Assembly (NCBI RefSeq): GCF_027922045.1
Contig: NZ_BSEX01000015.1
Location: 223,582 to 287,581, forward strand
DNA length: 64,000 bases
Direction: 5' to 3'
Origin: Microbacterium terregens
Lineage (GTDB): Bacteria > Pseudomonadota > Alphaproteobacteria > Sphingomonadales > Sphingomonadaceae
The translations under genes and the position numbers were made by a program. The notes beneath the pieces are model-generated. The model was not told the origin of the DNA and made no database searches. It saw nothing but the letters and a program-made list of their open reading frames with translations. Positions 31,191 through 39,869 of this stretch are shown one piece after another (positions within the stretch are counted from its first letter, which is position 1; each line of letters starts with the position of its first letter).

Positions 31191-33110
31191 ATGACCGATG
31201 TTTCGCGGCGTACGCTGCTCGCCACCACCCTGGTGGCAGGCACTCTTCCCGCCGGCGCCCGTGCCGCAACCAAGCCGCGGGCGCCGCAGCCCTGGGGTGC
31301 CGTCCCCTCGCCCCGCCAATGGCGCTGGCATGGTCGCGAGGCCTATGCCTTTGTCCATTTCTCGATCAACACCTACACCGACAAGGAATGGGGCTTCGGC
31401 GACGAGAGCCCGAAGCTGTTCAACCCCACCGACTTCGACGCGGACCAGATCGTCGCCGCGGCCAAGGCGGCGGACCTGCGCGGGCTGATCCTGACCGCCA
31501 AGCACCATGACGGCTTCTGCCTGTGGCCGACGACCCTGACCGAGCATTGCATCCGCAACAGCCCGTACAAGGACGGCAAGGGCGACATCGTGCGCGAGAT
31601 GGCGGATGCCTGCCGCCGCGCCAATCTTCCCTTCGGCCTCTATCTGTCGCCCTGGGACCGCAACCACGCGCAGTACGGCCGGCCGGAATACATCACCTAT
31701 TATCGCGCGCAGCTGACCGAGCTGTGCACGCGCTATGGCGAGCTGTTCGAGGTGTGGTTCGACGGCGCCAACGGCGGCGACGGATATTACGGCGGCGCGC
31801 GCGAGGCGCGGAAGATCGACGCGCCGCGCTACTACAACTGGCCCTCGATCATCGCGCTGGTGCACAAGCTCCAGCCCAATGCCTGCACCTTCGATCCGCT
31901 GGGTGCCGACATCCGCTGGGTGGGCAATGAGGATGGCGTGGCGGGCGATCCCTGCTGGCCGACCATGCCGAACAAGCCGTATGACCAGAAGGACGGCAAC
32001 AGCGGGGTGCGCGGGGCAGAGCTGTGGTGGCCGGCCGAAACCGACGTGTCGATCCGGCCAGGCTGGTTCTACCACGCGGACGAGGACTCCAAGGTGAAGA
32101 GCCCGGAGCGGCTGATCCGGCTGTACGACGAGTCCGTAGGCCGCGGAACCAATCTAAACCTCAATATCCCACCCGACCGCCGTGGGCGCATCGCCGACCA
32201 GGACATGAAGATCCTGAAGTCGTTCGGCGATGCGATCCGCGCGACCTTTGCGCAGGATCTCGCCAAGGGCGCCGTGGCGAGCGCCAGCCACAGCCGCGGC
32301 CGCGGATTCGAGCCGGCGCGGGTGCTCGACGGCGACCGCGAGAGCTACTGGTCGGCGCCCGATGGCGTCACCACGCCCAGCCTGACGCTGGACCTACCGC
32401 CGGGCCGCAGCTTCGACGTGATCCGGCTGCGCGAGTATCTGCCGCTGGGCGTCCGGGTGACGCGCTTCGCGATCGACGCGGAGGTTGATGGACGCTGGCA
32501 GACCTTGGCCGAGCACGCGTGCATCTCCGCCCAGCGGATCGTGCGGCTGGAAAAGCCGATCGCCGCCCGGCGCGTGCGGCTGCGCATCCTGGAGGCGCCG
32601 GTGGCTCCTGCGATCAGCGAGTTCGCGCTGTTTCGGTCCGTGGCGCCCGTGGACGTGCCGGCGATCGTTTCTTCCGACCCGACCGTGCTCGACACGGCAG
32701 GCTGGAAGATCGTCGAGGCGAGCGCACCGGGAGCGGAGAAGCTGCTCGACAATGATGCGGGCACCATCTGGGCGCAGCCGGCGCCGGGCGCTGGGAAACC
32801 CGCCGGCGTCACCGTGGCGTTGCCCGAGACGGTGCTGCTCGCAGGCTTCAGCCTGACCCCGTCGCGCCAGGTGATGACCAATGCGGCGCCGCCGCGGGGC
32901 TACGTCGCGGAGACCAGCGTCGACGGCAAGCAATGGCAGCCGGCGGCCACCGGCGAGTTCAGCAACATCGCCTATGCGCTCTCCACCCAGCGCATCACCT
33001 TCGACGCGCCGCGCAATGCCCGCTACCTGCGTTTGCGCTTCGCGGAGACGGCGCTGCCCACGCCGCGCCTGGCGATCGCCGGGATCGGCGGATTCACTGC
33101 AACGCGGTAG
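31191..33110 (+). CDS. GH29 alpha-L-fucosidase with discoidin-type domain, Tat-like signal
   Basis: A 639-residue GH29 enzyme. The start MTDVSRRTLLATTLVAG is a twin-arginine-like signal. The barrel has FVHFSINTYTDKEWGFGDE, LTAKHHDGFCLWPT, LYLSPWDRNH and nucleophile Asp191 in FEVWFDGANGG. From ~residue 350 a discoidin (F5/8 type C)-like module and a second beta-sandwich follow. It would remove alpha-1,3 or alpha-1,6 fucose from the N-glycan core. It is the last gene of the operon and is followed by a terminator. Confidence 0.94.
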   Translation: MTDVSRRTLLATTLVAGTLPAGARAATKPRAPQPWGAVPSPRQWRWHGREAYAFVHFSINTYTDKEWGFGDESPKLFNPTDFDADQIVAAAKAADLRGLILTAKHHDGFCLWPTTLTEHCIRNSPYKDGKGDIVREMADACRRANLPFGLYLSPWDRNHAQYGRPEYITYYRAQLTELCTRYGELFEVWFDGANGGDGYYGGAREARKIDAPRYYNWPSIIALVHKLQPNACTFDPLGADIRWVGNEDGVAGDPCWPTMPNKPYDQKDGNSGVRGAELWWPAETDVSIRPGWFYHADEDSKVKSPERLIRLYDESVGRGTNLNLNIPPDRRGRIADQDMKILKSFGDAIRATFAQDLAKGAVASASHSRGRGFEPARVLDGDRESYWSAPDGVTTPSLTLDLPPGRSFDVIRLREYLPLGVRVTRFAIDAEVDGRWQTLAEHACISAQRIVRLEKPIAARRVRLRILEAPVAPAISEFALFRSVAPVDVPAIVSSDPTVLDTAGWKIVEASAPGAEKLLDNDAGTIWAQPAPGAGKPAGVTVALPETVLLAGFSLTPSRQVMTNAAPPRGYVAETSVDGKQWQPAATGEFSNIAYALSTQRITFDAPRNARYLRLRFAETALPTPRLAIAGIGGFTATR

Positions 33111-33132
33111 CGCTGGCACAATCCTACTTCGC

Positions 33133-33166
33133 AAAGGCCGCGGACGCTGAGTCCGCGGCCTTTCTC
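33133..33166 (+). terminator. intrinsic terminator of the GH20-GH29 operon
   Basis: AAAGGCCGCGGAC (33133-33145) pairs perfectly with GTCCGCGGCCTTT (33151-33163) around a five-base loop, and the second arm runs into TTTCTCTT. It starts 23 bp after the GH29 stop. Confidence 0.9.
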
Positions 33167-33219
33167 TTGTGTCCAATACCTGCCGCCTTCAGTGCGGGGC
33201 GATTAGAACCTTTAACGTT

Positions 33220-33278
33220 TTTGGTATTGTATTGATCTGTCGCCTATGACAGGTTTGTTTCAGATCAGCGGTACCAAA
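33220..33278 (+). promoter_or_regulatory. candidate operator pair upstream of glycosylasparaginase
   Basis: TTTGGTA (33220-33226) and its exact inverse TACCAAA (33272-33278) flank an AT-rich stretch 66-124 bp before the next start. The region after the terminator must hold the promoter of the asparaginase-receptor pair. A similar TTTGGT/ACCAAA pair precedes the GH84 gene. The regulator is unknown; the ROK or GntR proteins of this locus are candidates. Confidence 0.35.
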
Positions 33279-33343
33279 GATGGTAGCGCTCATATGGGCC
33301 GACCGAGATCAGAACGCGGTCGGGGCATCGGGGAGGCCATGTC

Positions 33344-34339
33344 GTGATCGTTTCGCGCAGGGATACGCTTGCTATCGGTCTTGCCGGCATGGCGTCCGCC
33401 TCGGTGGCGCGGGCAGCGCCCGCCAGCCGCGCTCTGATCGTCTCCACCTGGGACTTCGGTGCCGCGGCCAACGCCGCTGCCTTTGCCCGCTTCCAGGCAG
33501 GCGGCACGCTGATCGACGCGGTCGAGGCCGGGGCGCAGGTGCCCGAGGCGGACTCCACCAACCATTCGGTCGGCTATGGCGGCTATCCGGACCGCGACGG
33601 ACACGTAACCCTCGATGCCATCATCATGGATGACCGGGGTCAAGTCGGCGCGGTTGCGGCGCTGGAAGACATTCTCCACCCGATCTCGGTCGCGCGGCGC
33701 GTGATGGAGAAGACGCCGCACACGATGCTGGTGGGCGAAGGCGCGCGCCAGTTCGCGGTTGCCGAAGGCTTCGAACGCACCAAGCTGCTGACGCCGGAAG
33801 CCGAGGCGGCGTGGCGCGACTGGCTGAAGACCGCCAAGTACCAGCCGGTCGCCAACATCGAAAACCAGCGCGGCTCCGCACTCGACCACGACACCATCGG
33901 CATCATCGCCTGCGGCCCGGACGGGCGACTGGCGGGCGCGTGCACGACGTCGGGCATGGCGTTCAAGCTGCGCGGCCGTGTCGGTGATTCCCCGCAGGCC
34001 GGCTGCGGGCTGATGGTCGAGCCGGGCGTTGGTGCTGCGACCGCGACGGGCGTGGGCGAGGAAGTCACCCGCATCGCCGGCACCGCCCGGATCACCAGCT
34101 CGATGCGGATGGGCATGACCCCGCAGGCTGCCTGCCGCGAGGCCGTGCAGCACATTGCAAAGCTTCGCGGCGAGGCCGTCCGGGACGCGCAGGTCGCGTT
34201 CCTGGCGATCGACGCCAGGGGCCAGGTCGGGGCCTTCGCGCACCTGCCGGGCTTCACCTACGCCGTTACCGACACCTCAGGCAGGACCAGCATCCACGCC
34301 GCACAGAGCCTCAAAGGGCCGGCGGGCGCAAAGAACTAA
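33344..34339 (+). CDS. N4-(beta-N-acetylglucosaminyl)-L-asparaginase family (Ntn hydrolase)
   Basis: A 331-residue glycosylasparaginase/isoaspartyl-peptidase-family protein. It starts MIVSRRDTLAIGLAGMASA, a twin-arginine-like signal. The autoproteolytic Thr184 lies in LDHDTIGIIAC, and the HDT-IG form is the aspartylglucosaminidase type. SVGYGGYPDRDGHVTLDAIIMD and LRGRVGDSPQAGCGLMVEPG match that family. It would cut the GlcNAc-Asn bond left after the glycan is trimmed and the peptide removed. Its place next to N-glycan glycosidases is strong support. An eight-base gap with a good ribosome site leads to the receptor gene. Confidence 0.93.
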   Translation: MIVSRRDTLAIGLAGMASASVARAAPASRALIVSTWDFGAAANAAAFARFQAGGTLIDAVEAGAQVPEADSTNHSVGYGGYPDRDGHVTLDAIIMDDRGQVGAVAALEDILHPISVARRVMEKTPHTMLVGEGARQFAVAEGFERTKLLTPEAEAAWRDWLKTAKYQPVANIENQRGSALDHDTIGIIACGPDGRLAGACTTSGMAFKLRGRVGDSPQAGCGLMVEPGVGAATATGVGEEVTRIAGTARITSSMRMGMTPQAACREAVQHIAKLRGEAVRDAQVAFLAIDARGQVGAFAHLPGFTYAVTDTSGRTSIHAAQSLKGPAGAKN

Positions 34340-34350
34340 AGGGACGATTG

Positions 34351-37300
34351 ATGAAGACGATGACGCGTTTGTTGCTGGCATCCACCTGTATCGCGGGCGT
34401 TGCAGCGATGCCGGCGATGGCTCAGGAAGCCAATGTCACCGGTGGCCCGGTTGCGACCGACTCTGCGCTTGAAGCGCCCCAGGCGAATGAAGAAGCCCCT
34501 GCCGACAGCGGCGGCGCCATCGTCGTCACCGGCTCGCGCATCAGCCGCCCGAACGTCACCGCAGCAGCGCCGATCACCTCGGTCACCTCGGAGTCCATCC
34601 GTGCGCAGGCGGCGGTGAACATCGAGGAAGTGCTCAACCGCATCCCGCAGGTCGCCCCCGACAGCCAGCAGAACTACGCGGACTCCGACGGCCGCCAGCG
34701 CATCAAGCTGCGCAACCTGGGCTTCGAGCGCACGCTCGTCCTGGTCGACGGCAAGCGTCTGGGCACGGTGAACGGCCTCGACGCCAACATGATCCCGACG
34801 TCGCTGATCAAGCGCGTCGACGTTCTGACCGGCGGCGCATCGGCCGTCTATGGTTCGGACGCGATCGCGGGCGTCGTGAACTTCGTCCTCGACGACGATT
34901 TCGAAGGCGTGCAGATCAACGGCAACTACAACTTCTACGCGCACAACAACAAGCCGGGCCTGGCGACTGAGGTCGCCAACGGTTACAACTTCGCGCAGCC
35001 GGCACGCGGCAATGCGTTCGACGGTGGCCGCACCGACGTTTCGATCACGGCCGGCAAGAAGCTGTTCGACGATCGCTTCCACATCTCCGGCTACGTCAAC
35101 TACCGCGAAGCCGAGCTGGTACCGTTCAGCGCTCGCGAGATCGCCGCTTGCGAACTGACCCAGCCGGTCAAGGACGGCGCGCTGGGGTGCACGACCTCCA
35201 CCTACACGCCGTTCGGCTACATCTCGCCCGGCAGCGGCCCGAACAAGGGCAACACCTATGTGAACAACCCCGACGGCTCGGGGACGCTGCTGCCCTATTC
35301 GACCGAGTACGCAGCCAACCCGTATGACGGCTACGCCTTCCAGCGCGCGAACAAGCGCTGGAATGCCGGCGGCTTCGCATCGTTCGAGATTTCGCCTGCG
35401 GCCGAAGTCTATGCGAGCACGATGTGGTTCCGCGACAAGTCGTCGAACCCGTTCCCGGCGCGCGTGCTCAGCTCGACCGCTTACGGCGACGGCACGACGC
35501 CCTATACGGTGAGCTGCAACAATCCGTTCATGTCGGCCGCTCAGGCGCAGATCATCTGCGGCGGCGCCGCGGGCACTGCGACCACCGCCCCGGTGGAGCT
35601 GCGGTATCGCGCCAACGGCGCGGACCCCATCGAAGACACGTACATCAACAAGGGGCTCCGCATCACCGGCGGCGTGCGTGGCGAAATCGCGCAGGGCTGG
35701 AGCTACGACGTCGGCGGCGTCTACGCGCGCAACCAGATGAACATGACCTGGGGCATGCCGGACTTCGATCGCGTGAACAACGCGCTCGACACCGTCAGCA
35801 GCAACGGCTCGATCATCTGCCGCGACACCAGCGACGGCTGCGTGCCGTTCAACCCGTTCAGCCCGAACTCCGCGGTCAACGACCAGGCGCTGTTCGACTA
35901 TCTGATGGTCGGCGGCTACGGCACCCAGAAGACCGTCAACACGCTCTATAACGCCATCGCCACCGTGCAGGGCGACCTGGGCCAGCACGGCATCACCAGC
36001 CCCTGGGCCGAGCAGGGCGTCGCGATTGCGATCGGCGCCGAATATCGCGAGGACCAGCTCGACTCCACGGCGAACGCAGTGTGGCGCGAGCAGAACGGCG
36101 GCACGGACCAGCACCTTTCGCAGCACGTCTGGGAAGGCAACATCGAAGTCCAGGTGCCGCTGGTCGAAAACAAGCCGTTCGCGGACCTGCTGCAGTTCAA
36201 CGGCGCCTATCGCCTGTCGAAGTACAGCAGCAATCCCAAGACCTTCTCCACCTGGAAGGCGGAAGCGATCTGGGCCCCGATCCCGGATATCACCTTCCGC
36301 GCGTCGATGAACCGCGCGCAGCGCGCACCCACGGTGGTCGAGGCGTTCCAGGCGAGCAACAGCAGCTACGATCGTATCGACCCGCAGTCGTTCAACGACT
36401 TCTGCGCGCCGACCATCCTGCGCTACGAAAACGATGGCTCGGGTCAGCAGCGTCCGGTCTTCGGCGCCCCGCAGGCATCGCGTGAAGTCTGCGCAGCCAC
36501 CGGCCTGGCCGACAATCTCTATGGCAGCGAGACCCTGCTCTGCCCGACGGACGTCGGCTGCACCACGCGCAGCGGCGGCTTCACCGTCGATCCGGAAACC
36601 GCCTACACCAAGACCTTCGGCATCGTGCTGAAGCCGCGGTTCCTGCCGGGCCTGACCGTGTCGGTCGACCGCTACATGATCGACCTGAACGACTCGATCG
36701 GCTACAACAACTACGACTTCTTCCGTGACGGTTGCCTGTCGAGCGGCAACGACTTCTTCTGCTCGATGTTCGTCCGCAACGCGGATGGCACGCTCTACAG
36801 CCCGACGACCACCAATGCGCAGAGCGGCTATGTTCGCAGCGGCACGACCAACTACTACAAGAGCAAGTCGTACGGCTGGGACTTCCAGGGCCAGTATGCC
36901 CTGCGCATGGGTTCGGCCGGCAAGCTCGACTTCGACTTCTCGGGCTCGCTGACCACGCTGCTCGGCGCACAGGACGCGCCGACGCTCAACAAGCGCAACT
37001 GCGTGGGCTATTATGGTGGCGCCGGCTGCGGCCAATTCATCCCGAAGTGGACGCACAACCTGCGCGGCACCTACACCACCGACGACGGCGTGTTCAGCGC
37101 GTCGCTCAACTGGCGCTACCTGGGCCCGCTGACGAACGTGTCGAACTCGGGCGACACCAACCTCGGCTGGAAGCCGGGCGATGATCGTACGACCTTCTAT
37201 GAGGTCAAGGCGGTCAGCTACTTCGATCTGGCGCTGGCGTTCCGCGTGAACGAGCAGTTCTCGTGGCGAGTGGCTGCGAACAACCTCCTCGACAAGTCGC

Positions 37301-37416
37301 CGCCGGTGTTCCCGAACTCGCGCGACGTGACCGGCCTGTTCCGCAACAACACGATCTCTTCGCGGTACGATATCCTCGGCCGCCAGATCGCGGTCGGAGC
37401 GACGATCAACTTCTGA
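34351..37416 (+). CDS. TonB-dependent receptor
   Basis: A 1021-residue outer-membrane receptor. The ATG at 34351 follows AAAGGGA; an in-frame TTG three bases earlier is less likely. A signal peptide ends at PAMAQ. After a low-complexity linker comes the TonB box-like IVVTGSRI, the plug (LVLVDGKRLGTVNG, GGASAVYGSDAIAGVVNFV) and a long barrel ending VGATINF. Several loops contain paired cysteines. With the preceding gene it forms a transcript dedicated to glyco-asparagine or glycopeptide import and processing (inferred). Confidence 0.95.
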   Translation: MKTMTRLLLASTCIAGVAAMPAMAQEANVTGGPVATDSALEAPQANEEAPADSGGAIVVTGSRISRPNVTAAAPITSVTSESIRAQAAVNIEEVLNRIPQVAPDSQQNYADSDGRQRIKLRNLGFERTLVLVDGKRLGTVNGLDANMIPTSLIKRVDVLTGGASAVYGSDAIAGVVNFVLDDDFEGVQINGNYNFYAHNNKPGLATEVANGYNFAQPARGNAFDGGRTDVSITAGKKLFDDRFHISGYVNYREAELVPFSAREIAACELTQPVKDGALGCTTSTYTPFGYISPGSGPNKGNTYVNNPDGSGTLLPYSTEYAANPYDGYAFQRANKRWNAGGFASFEISPAAEVYASTMWFRDKSSNPFPARVLSSTAYGDGTTPYTVSCNNPFMSAAQAQIICGGAAGTATTAPVELRYRANGADPIEDTYINKGLRITGGVRGEIAQGWSYDVGGVYARNQMNMTWGMPDFDRVNNALDTVSSNGSIICRDTSDGCVPFNPFSPNSAVNDQALFDYLMVGGYGTQKTVNTLYNAIATVQGDLGQHGITSPWAEQGVAIAIGAEYREDQLDSTANAVWREQNGGTDQHLSQHVWEGNIEVQVPLVENKPFADLLQFNGAYRLSKYSSNPKTFSTWKAEAIWAPIPDITFRASMNRAQRAPTVVEAFQASNSSYDRIDPQSFNDFCAPTILRYENDGSGQQRPVFGAPQASREVCAATGLADNLYGSETLLCPTDVGCTTRSGGFTVDPETAYTKTFGIVLKPRFLPGLTVSVDRYMIDLNDSIGYNNYDFFRDGCLSSGNDFFCSMFVRNADGTLYSPTTTNAQSGYVRSGTTNYYKSKSYGWDFQGQYALRMGSAGKLDFDFSGSLTTLLGAQDAPTLNKRNCVGYYGGAGCGQFIPKWTHNLRGTYTTDDGVFSASLNWRYLGPLTNVSNSGDTNLGWKPGDDRTTFYEVKAVSYFDLALAFRVNEQFSWRVAANNLLDKSPPVFPNSRDVTGLFRNNTISSRYDILGRQIAVGATINF

Positions 37417-37451
37417 TCCCGTCCATCCGGACGTCCAAGTTCCCATGACCT

Positions 37452-37486
37452 GGGCCCGCGCTCTTTCGAGCACGGGCCCTTTTTTT
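37452..37486 (+). terminator. intrinsic terminator after TonB receptor
   Basis: GGGCCCGCGCTC and GAGCACGGGCCC pair around TTTC (37452-37479; one mismatch), followed by seven T residues (37480-37486). It starts 36 bp after the receptor stop. Confidence 0.93.
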
Positions 37487-37569
37487 GCGCATGCGCGACG
37501 CGGGTCGTGGGTTGCGGAGCGGGCGGTGGTGCCTACCTACCGGGTCCCCTCCCCGACGCGGACGCCCCC

Positions 37570-38415
37570 ATGCCCCCATCCTCCCCCGTCTGGTTCATCA
37601 CCGGCTGTTCCACCGGCTTCGGTCGCGAACTCGCAACCCGCGTGCTCGAGCGCGGTTGGGGAGCGGTGGTGACGGCGCGCAACCGCGACAGCGTGGCCGA
37701 TCTGGTGGAAGGCCGCGAGGATCGCGCACTGGCCCTGGCGCTGGACGTGACGGATCAGGCCCAGATCACCAGGGCAGTGGCAGCCGCCGAGGACAAGTTC
37801 GGGCGCATCGACGTGCTCGTGAACAACGCCGGTTATGGCTATCAGAGCAGCATCGAGGAGGGCGAAGAGGCGGAGATCCGCGCCCAGTTCGACGCCAACG
37901 TCTTTGGCCTGTTCGCCCTCACCCGCGCCGTGCTGCCGATCCTGCGCGCGCAGCGCAGCGGCCGCATCCTCAACATCACCTCGGTCGCGGGGCTGATCGG
38001 CTTTCCGGCCTCGGGCTATTATGCCGCGTCTAAGCATGCGGTCGAAGGCTGGTCCGATACGTTGCGGGCAGAGGTCGCGCCGCTCGGCATCCACGTGACC
38101 TGCATCGAGCCAGGGCCGTTCCGTACCGACTGGGCCGGCCGCTCGCTGCGCCAGACGCCCAGCCGCATCGCCGACTATGCCGAGACTGCGGGCAAGCGGA
38201 TGGACGATACCCGGGGGGTGAGCGGAACCCAGGCCGGCGACCCGGCGCGCGCCGCCGACGCGATGATCGCCCTTTCCGAGCAGCCCGACCCGCCGCGCCA
38301 CCTGGTGCTCGGCCGCTTCGGCCATGAGGCCGTGGTCGCGCGGCTCAAGGAGCGGCTCGCCGAGATCGAACGCTATCGCGACATCAGCCTCGCCACCGAC
38401 TTTCCCGACGCCTGA
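37570..38415 (+). CDS. short-chain dehydrogenase/reductase
   Basis: A 281-residue classical SDR. The N-terminal cofactor motif is TGCSTGFGRE and NNAGYG follows near residue 80. The catalytic Tyr151 and Lys155 lie in YYAASKHAV, and PGPFRTDW follows. It would oxidise or reduce an alcohol or carbonyl with NAD(P); substrate unknown. The ATG at 37570 is chosen because the family fold begins immediately after it; the frame extends upstream into the terminator region. It is 10 bp from the next gene and may be unrelated to glycan use. Confidence 0.88.
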   Translation: MPPSSPVWFITGCSTGFGRELATRVLERGWGAVVTARNRDSVADLVEGREDRALALALDVTDQAQITRAVAAAEDKFGRIDVLVNNAGYGYQSSIEEGEEAEIRAQFDANVFGLFALTRAVLPILRAQRSGRILNITSVAGLIGFPASGYYAASKHAVEGWSDTLRAEVAPLGIHVTCIEPGPFRTDWAGRSLRQTPSRIADYAETAGKRMDDTRGVSGTQAGDPARAADAMIALSEQPDPPRHLVLGRFGHEAVVARLKERLAEIERYRDISLATDFPDA

Positions 38416-38425
38416 CGGAGTTCCC

Positions 38426-39547
38426 ATGACCACCCCAGCCCTTTTCAAGCCGGCGACCCTGGGTTCGCTGAAGATGGACAACCGCATCGTCATCGCGCCG
38501 ATGTGTCAATATTCCGCGGTCGACGGTTGCATGACCGACTGGCACCAGATCCACCTGGGGCAGCTCGCGCTGTCCGGCGCCGGGCTCCTGACGATCGAGG
38601 CGACCGCCGTCGTGCCGGAAGGGCGCATCACCTATGCCGACGTTGGCCTGTGGGACGATGCGACCGAGGCGGCGATGGCGCGCACGCTGGAGAGCATCCG
38701 CCGTCACTCGTCGATGCCGATCGCGATCCAGCTCGCCCACGCCGGCCGCAAGGCATCGACCGAGGTGCCGTGGAAGGGCGGCGCGCAGCTGCCGCCGGAC
38801 GATGCGAATGGCTGGCAGACCGTCTCCGCCTCGGCCCTCCCGTTCGAGACGCATGAGAATGCGCCGACCGCGCTCGACCGCGCCGGCATGGACCGGGTGC
38901 GCGACGCCTTTGCCGATGCCGCGCGGCGCGCCGACCGGCTGGGGATCGACGCCATCCAGATCCACGCGGCGCACGGCTATCTGCTGCACCAGTTCCTGTC
39001 GCCGCTCTCCAACCAGCGCACCGACGACTACGGCGGCAGTCTGGAGAACCGCATGCGGTTCCCGCTGGAAGTCTATGACGCGGTGCGCGCCGCTTTCCCG
39101 GCGGACAAGCCGGTGACGGTGCGGGTGTCCGGCACCGACTGGGTCGAGGGCGGCTGGGACGCCGAGCAGACGATCGCCTTTGCCAAGGCGCTGGAAGCGC
39201 GCGGCTGCGGGCTGATCCACGTCTCGAGCGGTGGCCTGGATCCGCGCCAGCAGATACCGGTCGGTCCGAGCTATCAGGTGCCGCTCGCCCGGGCAGTGAA
39301 GCAGGCGACGGGTCTTCAGGTCGTGGCGGTCGGGCTGATCACCGATTTCGAACAGGCCGAGGCGATCGTGGGCACGGGCGACGCGGACTTCGTCGGCCTT
39401 GCCCGCACCATCCTCTACGATCCGCGCTGGCCGTGGCATGCAGCCGCGCACCTGGGGGCGCGGGTGCGCGCCGCCAACCAGTATCTCCGCTCACAGCCGC
39501 GCCAATACCGCGCGCTGTTCGACTTCAAGGAGAGCGCGGAGTCATGA
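38426..39547 (+). CDS. NADH:flavin oxidoreductase, old yellow enzyme family
   Basis: A 373-residue FMN enzyme of the YqjM/NamA-like branch. IVIAPMCQYSAVDG (with the cysteine typical of this branch), IQIHAAHGYLLHQFLSPLSNQRTDDYGGS (split here as family motifs near residues 170-200), and the FMN-phosphate region GLITDFEQAE and DFVGLARTILYDPRWP are visible. It reduces activated C=C bonds of enones with NAD(P)H; the natural substrate is unknown. The start at 38426 follows a GGAG sequence. Its stop overlaps the next small gene. Confidence 0.92.
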   Translation: MTTPALFKPATLGSLKMDNRIVIAPMCQYSAVDGCMTDWHQIHLGQLALSGAGLLTIEATAVVPEGRITYADVGLWDDATEAAMARTLESIRRHSSMPIAIQLAHAGRKASTEVPWKGGAQLPPDDANGWQTVSASALPFETHENAPTALDRAGMDRVRDAFADAARRADRLGIDAIQIHAAHGYLLHQFLSPLSNQRTDDYGGSLENRMRFPLEVYDAVRAAFPADKPVTVRVSGTDWVEGGWDAEQTIAFAKALEARGCGLIHVSSGGLDPRQQIPVGPSYQVPLARAVKQATGLQVVAVGLITDFEQAEAIVGTGDADFVGLARTILYDPRWPWHAAAHLGARVRAANQYLRSQPRQYRALFDFKESAES

Positions 39548-39819
39548 TCGTGGAGAGCAACCCGCCCGCCGCGCCGCAGGCACTGGCGAACAGCCCCCAG
39601 CGCGCGGCCGTGTTCGTGAAGCTGGGCCGGCGTCGGGGACTGCGTGCGACGGTGGAGGTGACCCCGGCCGGGTTGCTCGCGATCGGCGGCCTTGTCTCCT
39701 CGATCCTCCTGTCGACGGCGGTGCTGGTTCGCAGCGCCGCCGCGGCAAAGCTCCGGGCCGAGGGCGGCCGGGACCAGAGGGAAGAGCAAAGGCGCACCCT
39801 GGAGGCACCGGCCCCCTAG
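39544..39819 (+). CDS. small single-pass membrane protein, unknown
   Basis: A 91-residue protein with a short soluble N-terminus, one hydrophobic segment (VTPAGLLAIGGLVSSILLST, ~40-60), and a charged, basic and acidic C-terminal tail. No family is recognised. The ATG overlaps the stop of the old yellow enzyme (ATGA), which argues for real, coupled translation. The codon use matches its neighbours. Confidence 0.6.
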   Translation: MIVESNPPAAPQALANSPQRAAVFVKLGRRRGLRATVEVTPAGLLAIGGLVSSILLSTAVLVRSAAAAKLRAEGGRDQREEQRRTLEAPAP

Positions 39820-39842
39820 ACAGACGCGGCATGATCTGAGAC

Positions 39843-39869
39843 CTTTTGGTGACCATTCGGAGACCAAAG
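39843..39869 (+). promoter_or_regulatory. candidate operator over the GH84 ribosome site
   Basis: TTTGGT (39845-39850) is inverted as ACCAAA (39863-39868), with an additional TGGTGACCA palindrome at 39847-39855. The right arm touches the GH84 start codon, so a bound protein would block transcription or translation. It resembles the pair before the glycosylasparaginase gene. Confidence 0.4.

Noticed and set aside
34336..37473. 1045-residue open frame antisense to the TonB receptor
   Set aside because: Arg/Ala/Val-rich composition with no fold or motif; it is the mirror of GC-rich codon use in the real receptor gene.
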